The translations under genes and the position numbers were made by a program. This document shows, piece after piece, positions 50,168-60,200 of a stretch of 64,000 nucleotides of DNA. How positions within the stretch are numbered: position 1 is the stretch's first letter; each line of letters begins with the position of its first letter. The DNA comes from Planctomycetota bacterium (GTDB taxonomy: Bacteria > Planctomycetota > Phycisphaerae > UBA1845 > Fen-1342): the NCBI GenBank assembly GCA_018814045.1, contig JAHJAR010000144.1, forward strand, positions 1 to 64,000. The letters are read 5' to 3'. A model generated the notes under the pieces. It was not told the origin of the DNA. It ran no database searches and was given only the letters and a program-made list of their open reading frames with translations.

Positions 50168-51265
50168 ATGGCCAAGAAACGCAGCACAGTACCGAAACGG
50201 TATGCCGATCGCATCACGCGCGTGCGCGCCGAGATGGAGCGCCGGCACGTGGACGGGTACCTCGTCGTCAACCGCAACGACCAATACTGGCTGACCGGTT
50301 TCACGGGGGAGGATGGCGGTGTGCTGGTGAGCGCGCGCGCCGTGGTCCTGCTGACGGACGGCCGCTTCAGCGAGGCCGCCGACCGCGAGGCGCCGTTTGC
50401 TCACAAGGTGCTGCGCAAGCTGCGCTCGCCGGCCGAGACTGCGGCTGAGGTGAAACGCTGCAAGATCCAGCGGCTCGGGTACGATCCCGGCCACATGAAC
50501 GTGGGAGATTTCACGGCCCTCCGCCGACTGGCCCGGCCTGCCGCGCTGGTGGCCGCCAGCGGCATCATCCTCGGCATGCGCAAGCAGAAGGACGCTGGAG
50601 AAGTGGCGGTGATCCGCCAGGCGATCGACGTCGCCCAGCGAGCCTTCAAGAAGACCGTGAACTGGATCAGGGCCGGGCAGACGGAGCGGGAGATCGCGGC
50701 GAAGCTCGAGTACGAGATGGCCCGCCTCGGCGCGACCGGTCCCTCATTCCCCACGATCGTCGCCGTCGGGCGCAATGCGTCGCTGCCACACTGTGTTCCC
50801 GGTGAGCGCGTCGTCAGCGAGCGCGAGGGGATCCTGATCGACTGGGGGGCCCGCGTGGACTGGTATTGCAGCGACTTGACCCGCATGGTCTGGCCCGGTA
50901 GCATCCCCCGCCGATTGGCGAAAATCTACGGCATCGTCCACGAGGCCAAGGAGCGTGCCACGGCGGCGATCCGCCCGGGAATCAAGGCCGCCGACATCGA
51001 CCGCATCGCGCGCGACCATATTCGCAAGTCAGGCTACGGTAAGAACTTCAATCATAGCCTGGGGCACGGTATGGGCCTCGATATCCACGAGGCACCGATC
51101 ATGCGGAAGGTCTGCCCGGATGTGCTTCAGCCCGGCATGATCGTTACCGTTGAGCCCGGGGTATACATACCGGCCTATGGCGGGATTCGCATCGAAGACG
51201 ACGTCCTGGTGACGGAAACCGGTCACGAAGTGCTTTCTTCGCTGCCGACCGATCTGCCCCGCTGA
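50168..51265 (+). CDS. M24-family aminopeptidase (Xaa-Pro type)
   Basis: ATG 50168 gives 365 residues; upstream sequence in the same frame is not recognisable protein. The first 130 residues are a creatinase N-like domain (YADRITRVRAEMERRHVDGYLVV). The pita-bread domain has the five metal ligands: IDWGARVDWYCSDLTRMVW (two Asp), NHSLGHGMGLDIHEAP (His) and VTVEPGVYIP and RIEDDVLVTETG (two Glu). It removes N-terminal residues before proline. The gene sits 43 bases ahead of accB-accC, a linkage also known from other bacteria, where efp usually lies in between; none is present here. Confidence 0.93.
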   Translation: MAKKRSTVPKRYADRITRVRAEMERRHVDGYLVVNRNDQYWLTGFTGEDGGVLVSARAVVLLTDGRFSEAADREAPFAHKVLRKLRSPAETAAEVKRCKIQRLGYDPGHMNVGDFTALRRLARPAALVAASGIILGMRKQKDAGEVAVIRQAIDVAQRAFKKTVNWIRAGQTEREIAAKLEYEMARLGATGPSFPTIVAVGRNASLPHCVPGERVVSEREGILIDWGARVDWYCSDLTRMVWPGSIPRRLAKIYGIVHEAKERATAAIRPGIKAADIDRIARDHIRKSGYGKNFNHSLGHGMGLDIHEAPIMRKVCPDVLQPGMIVTVEPGVYIPAYGGIRIEDDVLVTETGHEVLSSLPTDLPR

Positions 51266-51308
51266 AGGTGCGGAAGCTGCTGAAACCGAACGCTGGAACG
51301 AGAATCAC

Positions 51309-51803
51309 ATGGACATCGAGCATATCAGGAACCTCGTCGAGTTGATGGTCGACAACGATCTCAGCCGTGTCGAACTCCGTGAAGGTGAGACCCACATTCT
51401 GTTGCGGCGCGGGCAGACGGTGGTGGCCGCTCCGCCGGCCAGCAGTCCATCGGCGGCGCTGACGCTGGCGAGTGCAACGGTGCCTGCCGCACTGAGGCCG
51501 GGCGAGCATTCTGCCAGCGCGGGCCCGGCAGCAACGGAGGGCACGCACGCGGCCGGCGGTGACGAGAGCTTTGTCAGGTCGCCGATGGTCGGCACGTTCT
51601 ACGGCGCTCCGGATCCGGATTCTCCGGCGTTCGTGAAGGTAGGCGACAACATTGGGCCTGAGTCGGTGGTGTGCCTGATCGAAGCGATGAAGGTCTTCAA
51701 CGAGATCAAGGCCGAGACGTCCGGCCGCGTCACGAAGGTCTTGGTCAAGAACGCCGAAGCGGTCGAGTTCGACCAACCCTTGTTCGCGATCGCATCATCC
51801 TGA
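51309..51803 (+). CDS. accB: Biotin carboxyl carrier protein of acetyl-CoA carboxylase
   Basis: The 164-residue protein has an N-terminal accB segment ([22 protein letters not shown]), an Ala/Pro-rich linker of about 45 residues, and a biotinyl domain ending with [13 protein letters not shown], where Lys128 is the biotin site. It hands carboxyl groups from AccC to the carboxyltransferase at the start of fatty-acid synthesis. accC follows 28 bases later on the same strand. Length and layout are normal. Confidence 0.97.
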   Translation: MDIEHIRNLVELMVDNDLSRVELREGETHILLRRGQTVVAAPPASSPSAALTLASATVPAALRPGEHSASAGPAATEGTHAAGGDESFVRSPMVGTFYGAPDPDSPAFVKVGDNIGPESVVCLIEAMKVFNEIKAETSGRVTKVLVKNAEAVEFDQPLFAIASS

Positions 51804-51831
51804 TCCCCACTATGGCAGGAACGAGAACCGG

Positions 51832-53196
51832 ATGTTTAGCCGGATCCTAGTAGCCAACCGAGGCGAGATCGCACTGCGCGTCATTCGCGCGTGCCGGGAC
51901 ATGGGCATCGAGGCCGTGGCCGTCTACAGCCGGGCCGACGCCGATGCTGCCTATCTGAAACTGGCCCACGACGCCATTTGCATCGGTGCCGAGGCGCCCC
52001 AGCACTCTTACCTGAATCCCGCGGCGATCCTGTCCGCGGCGGAGATCACCGATGTGCAGGCGATTCACCCGGGCTACGGCTTCCTGGCCGAGAACCCGAC
52101 GTTTGCACAGATGTGCCGCGACTGCAAGATCGAGTTCATTGGCCCCAGTGCGGAATCGATGGCCATGCTGGGCAACAAGATCGCAGCCCGCAACCTGGCC
52201 CAGCGGGCGAAGGTCCCGCTCATCCCCGGTAGCAAGGGTGATGTCGCCGACGACGACGAGGCCGTCCAGATCGCGGAAGAGATCGGGTACCCGGTCATGA
52301 TCAAGGCCTCGGCCGGCGGCGGCGGCCGCGGCATGCGCGTCGCCCACAACGAAGCCTCGCTCAAGAGCAATTTCCGCAATGCGCGGGCCGAGGCCGAGGT
52401 GGCCTTCAAAGACGGCACGATGTACCTCGAGAAGTTCATCGAACGTCCGCGACACGTCGAGGTGCAACTGCTCGGCGACCACAAGGGCAACGTGGTGCAC
52501 CTGTGGGAGCGTGATTGTTCTCTCCAACGACGTCATCAGAAGCTGGTCGAAGAATCCCCGTCGCCCCACATCAGCAGCCGCACCCGCCGCAAGCTGTGCA
52601 GCGCCGCGGTCCGCCTGGCCAAGGCGGCCGGGTACTACTCGGCCGGCACGTGCGAGTTCCTCGTGGACGAGCAGGAGAACTTCTATTTCATGGAGGTTAA
52701 TGCCCGCATTCAGGTCGAGCACCCGGTCACCGAGCTGATCACGGGGGTCGATCTGGTGCAGTGGCAGATCCGCCTCGCCGATGGCGAACAACTCAAACTC
52801 CGGCAGGAAGACATCAGCCAGACGGGATCGGCGATCGAGTGCCGCATAAACGCCGAGTCGCCCGAGGATGGGTTCCGCCCCTGCCCCGGTCCGATCAAGG
52901 AGTTGTTCCTCCCCGGCGGCCCGGGCGTGCGCGTCGACACCCACACGCATTGCGGCTACGTGGTCAGCCCGTACTATGACTCCATGATCGCCAAGCTGTT
53001 GGTGCACCGCCCCAGCCGCACGGAGGCTATCCAGGTGATGCGCCGGGCGTTGGCGGAGTTCCACGTGGCCCCCATCAAGACGACCGTTCCGGTCCACCGC
53101 TTCATCTTAGACCATGCCGACTTCATCAAAGGCGACGTCGATACCGGCTTTATCGAGCGGGCGTACAACCCAGCGGCCTCTCCCAGCGGCGTTTAG
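51832..53196 (+). CDS. accC: Biotin carboxylase subunit of acetyl-CoA carboxylase
   Basis: The 454-residue ATP-grasp enzyme carboxylates biotin on AccB. Clear features are [38 protein letters not shown]-binding [12 protein letters not shown], and catalytic [15 protein letters not shown]. No frame problems or substitutions were noticed. It forms an operon with accB and the M24 gene. A strong terminator follows at 53306-53343. Confidence 0.97.
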   Translation: MFSRILVANRGEIALRVIRACRDMGIEAVAVYSRADADAAYLKLAHDAICIGAEAPQHSYLNPAAILSAAEITDVQAIHPGYGFLAENPTFAQMCRDCKIEFIGPSAESMAMLGNKIAARNLAQRAKVPLIPGSKGDVADDDEAVQIAEEIGYPVMIKASAGGGGRGMRVAHNEASLKSNFRNARAEAEVAFKDGTMYLEKFIERPRHVEVQLLGDHKGNVVHLWERDCSLQRRHQKLVEESPSPHISSRTRRKLCSAAVRLAKAAGYYSAGTCEFLVDEQENFYFMEVNARIQVEHPVTELITGVDLVQWQIRLADGEQLKLRQEDISQTGSAIECRINAESPEDGFRPCPGPIKELFLPGGPGVRVDTHTHCGYVVSPYYDSMIAKLLVHRPSRTEAIQVMRRALAEFHVAPIKTTVPVHRFILDHADFIKGDVDTGFIERAYNPAASPSGV

Positions 53197-53627
53197 AGCA
53201 GGTTCCAAAGAGATTTGCCGCTCGCGGAGGGCCAGCCTCCCAGCAGACCGCCGCTCGGCATGTGCCATGCCTTCCCGACGGACGCCTGATGCACAAAAAG
53301 GTGGGGGCCGCCCCGGAGCCGAAGCACTCCGGGACGGCCTTTTCGCGGCACGTGGTCCTGGAAGGGCGACTCGGTTGGGGTCCACGGCAGGTGATAACCG
53401 AGTGCCCTACACCCGCAGTATCGGAGAGACATTGGGTCTTGGTTTACTCGTTTGGGGGAAAAAACCAAGAACTGGTTCTTGACCTCCGGGCTGGACGACC
53501 GGGCCGGCTGAACGGCCGCTGCGGCGACTGAGTTCGGCCGCCGACGGGTGCAACAGAGCCCTCGAGTGGCGCGGCAGCGGTTTCCGCTCGCGGCGTTACA
53601 CTGGTAGCCTGGGAGCGAATAGTCCAG
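53197..53627. other. Intergenic region with terminator
   Basis: These 431 bases lie between accC and a CvpA-like gene. The terminator at 53306-53343 is the only recognised element. A promoter for the next gene should lie in the second half but was not resolved. Confidence 0.5.
53306..53343 (+). terminator. Rho-independent terminator after accC
   Basis: Arms ggccgccccggag (53306-53318) and ctccgggacggcc (53327-53339) pair with one mismatch across an 8-base loop, followed by TTTT. It ends the M24-accB-accC operon. Confidence 0.88.
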
Positions 53628-54737
53628 ATGGTCGACCCACCACTCGTATTCCGCTGTCCGGCATGCCACAAGAAGATATCCGCACCACGCTCGCGGGCGG
53701 GCGCGCGGGCGAAGTGTCCCGCCTGCCAGAAGCCTCTGACCGTGCCCCGGCCACCGGGTGGCGACGTGGGCGCCGGCGCCCAGAGTACGCTCGACGAGCA
53801 ACAAACGCCCGAAGCAGCGCGGGTACGCTTCTGGACGCCCTCCGTTTACGTTGCCGCGGGGGTGCTGGGGCTGTTTGCCGTGGCGGCGCTGCTGTTCGGC
53901 AACCTGGTGACGCGCCTGTTCGTGGTGCTGGTGGTCCTGACGACGCTGAATGGTTACTGGCTGGGTGCCGCGCGCGTAGCCGCGTCTGCGGTCGGGTTTC
54001 TGGTCGCGCTGCTGCTAGCAGTGCCGATGGGCAAGTTGGTCGAACCGCTGGTATCCACGCTGGTGGGCACGACCGGCCTGGCGAACAGGATGCTCAGCAT
54101 CGGAATCTGCGGCGCCGTGCAGGTGATGGTTGTGGGCGTAGCTCTATCAGTGCTGTTCGCGCGCTTCCTGAAGCGCCGGCCCGAGTGGCGCCGTTTCGAT
54201 AGGCTGATCGGAACCGGCGTGGGACTCGTGGACGGCGCGATATTCGGCGCCTTTCTGATCTGGGCCGTGCTTCTGCTGGAACCCATGGCTGGCCGCTACA
54301 CGGGCCAGTCGGGGCGCAGCGACCGCGCGGACCTCCTGAGAAGAAACGTGCTGACCGCCGCCGCCAGCGTACGCCAGAGTGCGGTCGGACGAGCAGCGGG
54401 GGTGGTCAACCCGCTGAAAGAGATGCAGATGTTCGCGTTATTGAATCACGCGCAGACGGTGTTGGCGGATCCGCGCGCGCGGGAGGTGTTTGTGAATCAC
54501 CCGACGATGCAGAGAATCCGCGAGCGTCCCGCCGTCCGGCGAACGTTGGAACTGCTCGCCAACGAGCCAGCGCTGGTCGAGTTCGAGGATGGACTGAGCG
54601 ACGAAGAGCTCCGCGACCTGCTGCAAAGTCCGCGTCTGCTGGCCATTCTTGACGAGACCGGCCTGCTGCGCGAGCTTGCCCCGATCAGCGCGGACATCGA
54701 GCGGGCGCTCGAGGCCGCCCTGCCGGAGCAGCCCTGA
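53628..54737 (+). CDS. Zinc-ribbon plus CvpA-like membrane protein
   Basis: The 369-residue protein starts with a zinc ribbon (FRCPACHKKISAP, then AKCPACQKPL: two CxxC pairs, residues about 10-35). About four transmembrane helices follow (YVAAGVLGLFAVAALLFG and later FLVALLLAVPMG, AVQVMVVGVALSVLF, AIFGAFLIWAVLLLE) with the GLVDGAIFGA pattern of CvpA (colicin V production) proteins. The C-terminal third is helical and charged. Its role is unclear; CvpA proteins affect envelope stress and biofilm. The start has no strong ribosome site. Confidence 0.75.
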   Translation: MVDPPLVFRCPACHKKISAPRSRAGARAKCPACQKPLTVPRPPGGDVGAGAQSTLDEQQTPEAARVRFWTPSVYVAAGVLGLFAVAALLFGNLVTRLFVVLVVLTTLNGYWLGAARVAASAVGFLVALLLAVPMGKLVEPLVSTLVGTTGLANRMLSIGICGAVQVMVVGVALSVLFARFLKRRPEWRRFDRLIGTGVGLVDGAIFGAFLIWAVLLLEPMAGRYTGQSGRSDRADLLRRNVLTAAASVRQSAVGRAAGVVNPLKEMQMFALLNHAQTVLADPRAREVFVNHPTMQRIRERPAVRRTLELLANEPALVEFEDGLSDEELRDLLQSPRLLAILDETGLLRELAPISADIERALEAALPEQP

Positions 54738-54839
54738 CACGCAGCCGCCTTGCAATCGGCAGCCGAATCAGGCAGAATCGGATAGCGTAGTATCCCCCGC
54801 CGGCGAGCCAAGAGTAGCAATCATCAGGAGGAGTACACC

Positions 54840-55148
54840 TTGCAGGTGGACGGCAAGACGATTGACTTCGATAACGATGGCTTCATGATTGACCCCGCGC
54901 TGTGGGATGAGGATGTCGCCTCCGCGATTGCGAGCGAAGAAAACATCGACGGGATGTCCGATAAGCATTGGGGGGTCGTGAACTTCATCCGGGACTACTG
55001 GAAAGAGCACGATCTTGCCCCGCCTGTACGCCTGATTTGCACGGAAGTGGGCGTGAGCGTGCGTGAGATATACAAACTGTTCACGTCGGGGCCTGCCCGC
55101 GGCGCCTGCCGAGTCGCCGGCCTGCCGAAGCCCGATGGTTGCGTGTAG
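54840..55148 (+). CDS. dsrC: DsrC-type sulfur-carrier protein with two C-terminal cysteines
   Basis: The 102-residue protein starts at a TTG (54840) with GGAGG-rich upstream sequence. It matches the DsrC/TusE family (WGVVNFIRDYWKEHDLAPP, CTEVGVSVREIYKLF). The ending ACRVAGLPKPDGCV keeps both conserved cysteines, Cys90 and the penultimate Cys101. TusE has only the last, so this is a DsrC-like carrier able to form the trisulfide or disulfide used in sulfite reduction. It is directly followed by a NarI-like cytochrome and a DsrK-like iron-sulfur protein. No dsrAB is in this window. Confidence 0.93.
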   Translation: MQVDGKTIDFDNDGFMIDPALWDEDVASAIASEENIDGMSDKHWGVVNFIRDYWKEHDLAPPVRLICTEVGVSVREIYKLFTSGPARGACRVAGLPKPDGCV

Positions 55149-55205
55149 AGCGCCCGTCACCCCGCCGAAGGCCGGGGCGTCTCTCGCAAACGGGAGCAGA
55201 TCACT

Positions 55206-55835
55206 TTGCTGATTGCGGCGAGGATATTCGTGGCGCTGGGCGTCTTGTGGGCGGCTGGCGCGCTGGCGTGGCAGGTGCTTGCCGCGCGGGGCGGGGGACG
55301 CCGGGACTACAGCCAACGGGCGGGTGACCCGAGCCGGGGGATACTGTACAACTTCACGATTGCAATGCAGCCGGCACACAAGGAGTCGGTGAAGAACCAC
55401 CCGATCGAGTTCGCCACTGGCCTGGTGCTGCACGCCGGCGTCCTGACCACGCTGGTCGGCGTAGTGCTGTTGCTCGTCTGGCCGTCCGGGGGGCTGTGGC
55501 TGTTGGCCTTGATGCGTCCGCTCGCGGCGCTGGCATTGCTGGCAGGACTCTGCCTGCTGGTGCGGCGTGTCTGGTCGTTGACGTTGCGCGCCATGAGTGT
55601 GGGCGATGACTACCTGGCCATAGCTGCTTGTTGTGGGCTGCTGGCGTGGGTAGTCGCGGGGCAGCTCGGTGGGCAGAACCAGCCCGGCTTCCTGATCTAC
55701 GCTGGCCTGCTGCTGCTCTACCTGCCACTGGGCAAGCTCAGGCACGCGGTGTTCTTCTTCGTGGCGCGGGCAGATCTCGGGCGACGACTCGGCTATCGCG
55801 GCGTCTATCCGCCGGCGCCGGCAGAAACGGAGTGA
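55206..55835 (+). CDS. NarI/DsrM-like membrane cytochrome subunit
   Basis: A TTG at 55206 with GGGAG upstream gives 209 residues. Five predicted transmembrane helices are seen (for example IFVALGVLWAAGALAWQVL and VLHAGVLTTLVGVVLLLV). Histidines His58, His65, His76 and His180 (KLRHAVFFF) are candidates for haem b ligation, as in NarI, DsrM and TmcC. It probably passes electrons between the quinone pool and the following iron-sulfur subunit. It is shorter than most DsrM proteins. The gene for the partner starts four bases downstream. Confidence 0.8.
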   Translation: MLIAARIFVALGVLWAAGALAWQVLAARGGGRRDYSQRAGDPSRGILYNFTIAMQPAHKESVKNHPIEFATGLVLHAGVLTTLVGVVLLLVWPSGGLWLLALMRPLAALALLAGLCLLVRRVWSLTLRAMSVGDDYLAIAACCGLLAWVVAGQLGGQNQPGFLIYAGLLLLYLPLGKLRHAVFFFVARADLGRRLGYRGVYPPAPAETE

Positions 55836-55838
55836 TGG

Positions 55839-57131
55839 ATGGCGGACGCGGACGTGAGCCAGACTCTCGCAACAGCCCGTGCGGCGCTGGCGCGCTCCGC
55901 CCACGGTCTGGCCGCGTACCATCTCAATGCGTGTGTGAAGTGCGGGCTCTGCGCGGAAACCTGTCACATCTACAAGGCCCAGCCCGAAGTTCAGAACCAC
56001 CCAGGGGTGAAAGCCGCGCAGGTCATCAATCACTATCGACGCTATCACACGTTCCTCGGGCGGGTGCTGCCGCGGCTGGTCGGGGCCAAGGAGCTGAACC
56101 CCGCTACGCTCGACGAGTTGGTCGAGACCGTCTATGGGCGCTGCACCGCGTGCGGCCGGTGCAGCTTGCACTGCTCAATCGGGTTGGACGTCGCGGCGGT
56201 CATTCGGACCGGCCGCAACATTCTGGCGTCGATCGGCAAAGTGCCGGAGGGCTTGCAGCGCACCGTCGACAACCAACTCAAAACCGGCAACCAGATGGCC
56301 ATTCCCCAGGACGAGCTCATCTCCACCGCCGCATGGCTGTCCGACGATCTGAAGCTGGAGATGAGCGACGAAGCCGTCAAGGTGCGTGTGGACGAAAAGG
56401 CGAGCCGCGTGCTCTACCTCATCAACCCACGCGAGGTGAAGTTTTTCCCGCTGTCGCTGATGGCCGCGGCGGGCGTCTTCCACAAGGCGGGTGAGAGTTG
56501 GACCATCTCCAGCAAGTTCTACGACGTCACCAACTATGGCTTCTACTCCGGCGATGACGAGTCGGCGGAGGAACTCACGCGGCGCGTCGTCGAGGAAGCC
56601 GAAGTACTGGGCGCAGAAGAGATCATCCTGTCAGAGTGCGGGCATGGCTTCCGTTCGTTCCGCTGGGAAGGGCCGAATTGGATACGGCGCGAGTACCCTC
56701 TCCCGATGCGCAGCATGCTCGAGCTGCTCGAAGAGTATCTCGCCAGCGGGCGCATCAAGGTCGATCCGGAAAAGAACACCGAGCGCGTCACACTCCACGA
56801 TCCGTGCAACCTCGTGCGCTGGGGCGGCGTGAGTGAGCCGCAACGCCGCATTCTGAAGCAGGTCGTGACCGACTTCGTCGAAATGACGCCCAACCGCAAA
56901 GACAATTACTGCTGCGGCGGGGGCGGCGGCATGCTGTCGATGAGTGAATATGGCGATCGCCGGGTCGCTTCGGGCGCGATCAAGGCCGAGCAGATACGCG
57001 CGACCGAGGCCAAGATCGTCGCCACGCCATGCCACAACTGCGCCGATCAATTGATCGAGCTGTCGAAGAAATACAAGCTGGGGGTCGAGATCCAGGCAGT
57101 GGTGGAACTGGTGTACAACGCGCTGGTGTAG
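55839..57131 (+). CDS. DsrK/HdrD-like iron-sulfur oxidoreductase subunit
   Basis: The 430-residue protein has two 4Fe-4S clusters (CVKCGLCAETC, residues 32-42; CTACGRCSLHC, 102-112) and a CCG domain at the C terminus: HDPCNLVRWGG (Cys323), YCCGGGGGML (Cys358-359) and TPCHNC (Cys398, Cys401), matching the noncubane cluster pattern of DsrK and HdrD. An earlier SECGHGFR is a weak first CCG half. It likely reduces the cysteine pair of DsrC, taking electrons from the NarI-like subunit. The three genes have almost no space between them. Confidence 0.9.
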   Translation: MADADVSQTLATARAALARSAHGLAAYHLNACVKCGLCAETCHIYKAQPEVQNHPGVKAAQVINHYRRYHTFLGRVLPRLVGAKELNPATLDELVETVYGRCTACGRCSLHCSIGLDVAAVIRTGRNILASIGKVPEGLQRTVDNQLKTGNQMAIPQDELISTAAWLSDDLKLEMSDEAVKVRVDEKASRVLYLINPREVKFFPLSLMAAAGVFHKAGESWTISSKFYDVTNYGFYSGDDESAEELTRRVVEEAEVLGAEEIILSECGHGFRSFRWEGPNWIRREYPLPMRSMLELLEEYLASGRIKVDPEKNTERVTLHDPCNLVRWGGVSEPQRRILKQVVTDFVEMTPNRKDNYCCGGGGGMLSMSEYGDRRVASGAIKAEQIRATEAKIVATPCHNCADQLIELSKKYKLGVEIQAVVELVYNALV

Positions 57132-57291
57132 GCCGCGCCGCCGATCTTGAGATGGGGAGAAATCCGTACGCCGCATGGTGCGGCCGCGCTGATTGAACTT
57201 GGGGCGGCGGCGGGGCGATTACGGTATCCTACCGGTCGTGGTGCGGCGGACACGCGGCTGCCGCTCTCTACTCATCCCACAGGAACTCGCC

Positions 57292-60200
57292 ATGCACTCT
57301 TCCGTGCCCATCGGCGCCGTCCTGCTGGCGGCGTGCTGTGTGCTCCCGGCGGCCGGTCAGAACGCCGGCTTGTTCGACGAACTGGCCGTCCTTTACCCGG
57401 ATTCGCAGCCGGGTTCCGGCGCGCAGAGCTACGCCGGCGATACGCCGCGCGGCGTGCCGGTAGGCGTGCATCTGCTGGTGACCGGTCTGCCGGCGGAGGC
57501 AGAAGTTGGCTGGCAGGTCAAGCTGGACGGGGCGACGGCCGACAACGTGCGCGCGTTCCGGTTAGTCGATGTACCGGTGGAGCAGAACACCGGGTCGATC
57601 AGCCGCACGGAGGCCTGGGACAACAAGCAGAATCCACACGTGATCCGTGAAGCGCCGTTCCGCGTCTTCGAAGTGCTCGAACCGGCCGGGGAGATTGTGC
57701 GGGCGAGCGCTGCGGGGGTGCTGGCGCTACGTGTGGAGGTGCCAATCAAACCGGACGCCGAGCCCGCGCCGCGTGTGTACAAAATCACGCTGAAGGCCGG
57801 CGATTGGCAACAGATACTCACCTGGCGCCTGCACGTTCACGCCGCGGCGGTCCCGGCCACGGGACCACAGAGCCCGGGATACACCAATTGGTTCAGCCCG
57901 GACATCATCGCCGAGCGGCACCAGCTCGAGCCCTGGAGGGAGCCCTTCTGGGAGATGCTCGGCCGCTATGCCGACCTGATGGCCCGCGCGCGGCAGAACA
58001 CGTTCTGGGTCCGCTGGCGCGACTTCGCACACGTAGACCAGGAGGGGAAGATCGTGCTGAACCGCGCACGGCTGCAGCGCTATGTGCGGCTCTTCCTCGA
58101 GCGCGGCTTCACACACGTCGAAGGCGGGCACCTGGCGCACCGCCATGCCGGCGACTGGAGCGGTCCCCGACTGGACTTGGTTCTGACCGGCAACGACGTC
58201 AATGCCAGCGCGGGCCGGGTCGAGCTAGCGGCGCTGCTGGGCGCGGTGCGCGCCGCGCTGACGGAGCTCGACCTGCCCAAGCACGTCGTCTATCTCCAGC
58301 ACCTCACGGATGAGCCCACCGATGCCAACGCCAAGAGCTACGCGGCGCTCGCCAACCAGGTCCGGCAGCATCTGCCCGGGGTCAAGATCTTCGAAGCCAC
58401 CATGTCGCTCAGACTGACCGAATCCGTAGACCATTGGTGCCCACAGGTGCAGGAGTATCAGAAGCACCGCGAGTTCTTCGAGCAACGCCAGCAGGCCGGC
58501 GATGCCGTCTGGGTCTACACCTGCCTGGCACCCGGCGGGCCGTGGTTGAACCGGCTGCTTGATCAGGAACGCCTGCGTCCGGTTTACCTGGGCTGGGCGC
58601 TGGTGAAGTATGACCTGGAGGGCTTCCTGCATTGGGGCCTGAACCACTACCGGCCCGGCGTGGACCCGCTGGCCCAGAGTGTAGTTCCACACGGCGAAGG
58701 TCCGCCCAACTTCCTCCCGGCCGGCGATTCTCATCTCATCTACCCCGGCAAGACGGGACCACTGTCGGGACAACGCTGCGAGGCTCAGCGGATCGGGATG
58801 GAGGATGCGGAGTTGCTACGGCTGCTGAAGGCCAGCGACGCGGAACGGGCAGAGGCGCTCATCGCCCGCGTCTTTCGAGCGTTTGACGACTACGAGCAGG
58901 ACATCGCGGCCTATCGCGCAGCGCGACTGGCCTTGCTGAAGGCGCTATCCGGACCCGTTGAAGACAAGTCGGCATCTGAAGGGCCGCCGGTCGAGATCCG
59001 CTACGCATTCGACGACCCCGACGAGGCGGGCGCTTTTGCAGTGACCGCCGGCGGAGACGGAGCGCGGAAGGGAGTCGAACCCAAGATCGCTGACGGCCGG
59101 CTCTGTCTGCTGGAATCCTGGTGGAAGTTCGCCACCTCCGCAGCCTTCGCCGCGCCGACCTCGAAGACTGCGCGCGTCGTGGACGTCTCGTGGAAACTGG
59201 TCATTAACACCGGGACCGAAGGGGCCGGGTTCGCCTGGCTGAATGTGCAGCAACACGGCGAGCGCGGCGCGGCGCCGCAGGTCGAGCAGTGGGAAGCACC
59301 CGGCATCGCGGCGTCGTTCGGCGTCGGGTTCGACGCGTCCAACCCGGTCAACCGCGACCCGTTTCGCGGCTCGGGCAACGTCTACGACCGCCCGCAGCAC
59401 GAGCTTTCTCTGCACTGGGACGGACGCGAGATAGTCAAACGCACGACTCCGATGGACTTTCGGGACGAGCAGCCGCACCAGGTGCGCGTGCGGTTGGAGT
59501 TCGTGCCCGGCGGAGCGGATGTGAGCGTCTGGATCGACGACACCGCGATCTACGAGCGCTATTTCATTTCGGGCCTGACCGCCTACGTTGGCCGCCCGGC
59601 CTTCGGCGGCCGCAACTCGCAGACCGCCGGCGACGTGTTGATCGACGATCTGCAAGTCCGCTGCACCGACCCGATCCCCGCCCCGGAGCCGCCAGTGACG
59701 ATCATGGCGATCGATCACCAGCTCAACGACGTCAAGCACCCCAAGCACGAAGCGGTGGTCGAGTTTCCGGAGCAGGGCGAGCGTTTCGCGCGGATTATCT
59801 GCACCCTGCGGCTGGACAAACCCGAGACACGCTTCGATCCGTGGGATCGGCTGGCCGCGGTCTATGTGTATGACGACGATGGCAAGCACTTCGAGCTGCT
59901 GCGCTACATCACGCCCTACCACCGCGGCCACGAATGGCGTGTGGACGTCACGGACTTCCGGCCGCTGCTGTGCGGCAAACGCAAGATCGAGCAGGTCTGC
60001 CAGACTCAGGGGGAGGGTTGGGTGGTCACGGTGACGTTCGATTTCTATCCCGGTGCGTGTGAACGTGTGGCCTACCGCGTCGTCGAGTTGTGGTCGGGCA
60101 GTCCGGAGATAGGCAACCCGGAGAAACCGGTCGCGGATTTCTATGCGCCACGGACGGTCACCTTGGACGAGCACACGGTCGGCGCCCAGGTGCGCACTGT

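Noticed and set aside
51847-53097. Minus-strand open frame of 416 codons
   Set aside because: Antisense shadow of accC.
54768-56171. Minus-strand open frame of 467 codons
   Set aside because: It is antisense to the dsrC-NarI-DsrK operon, where all three plus-strand genes are supported.
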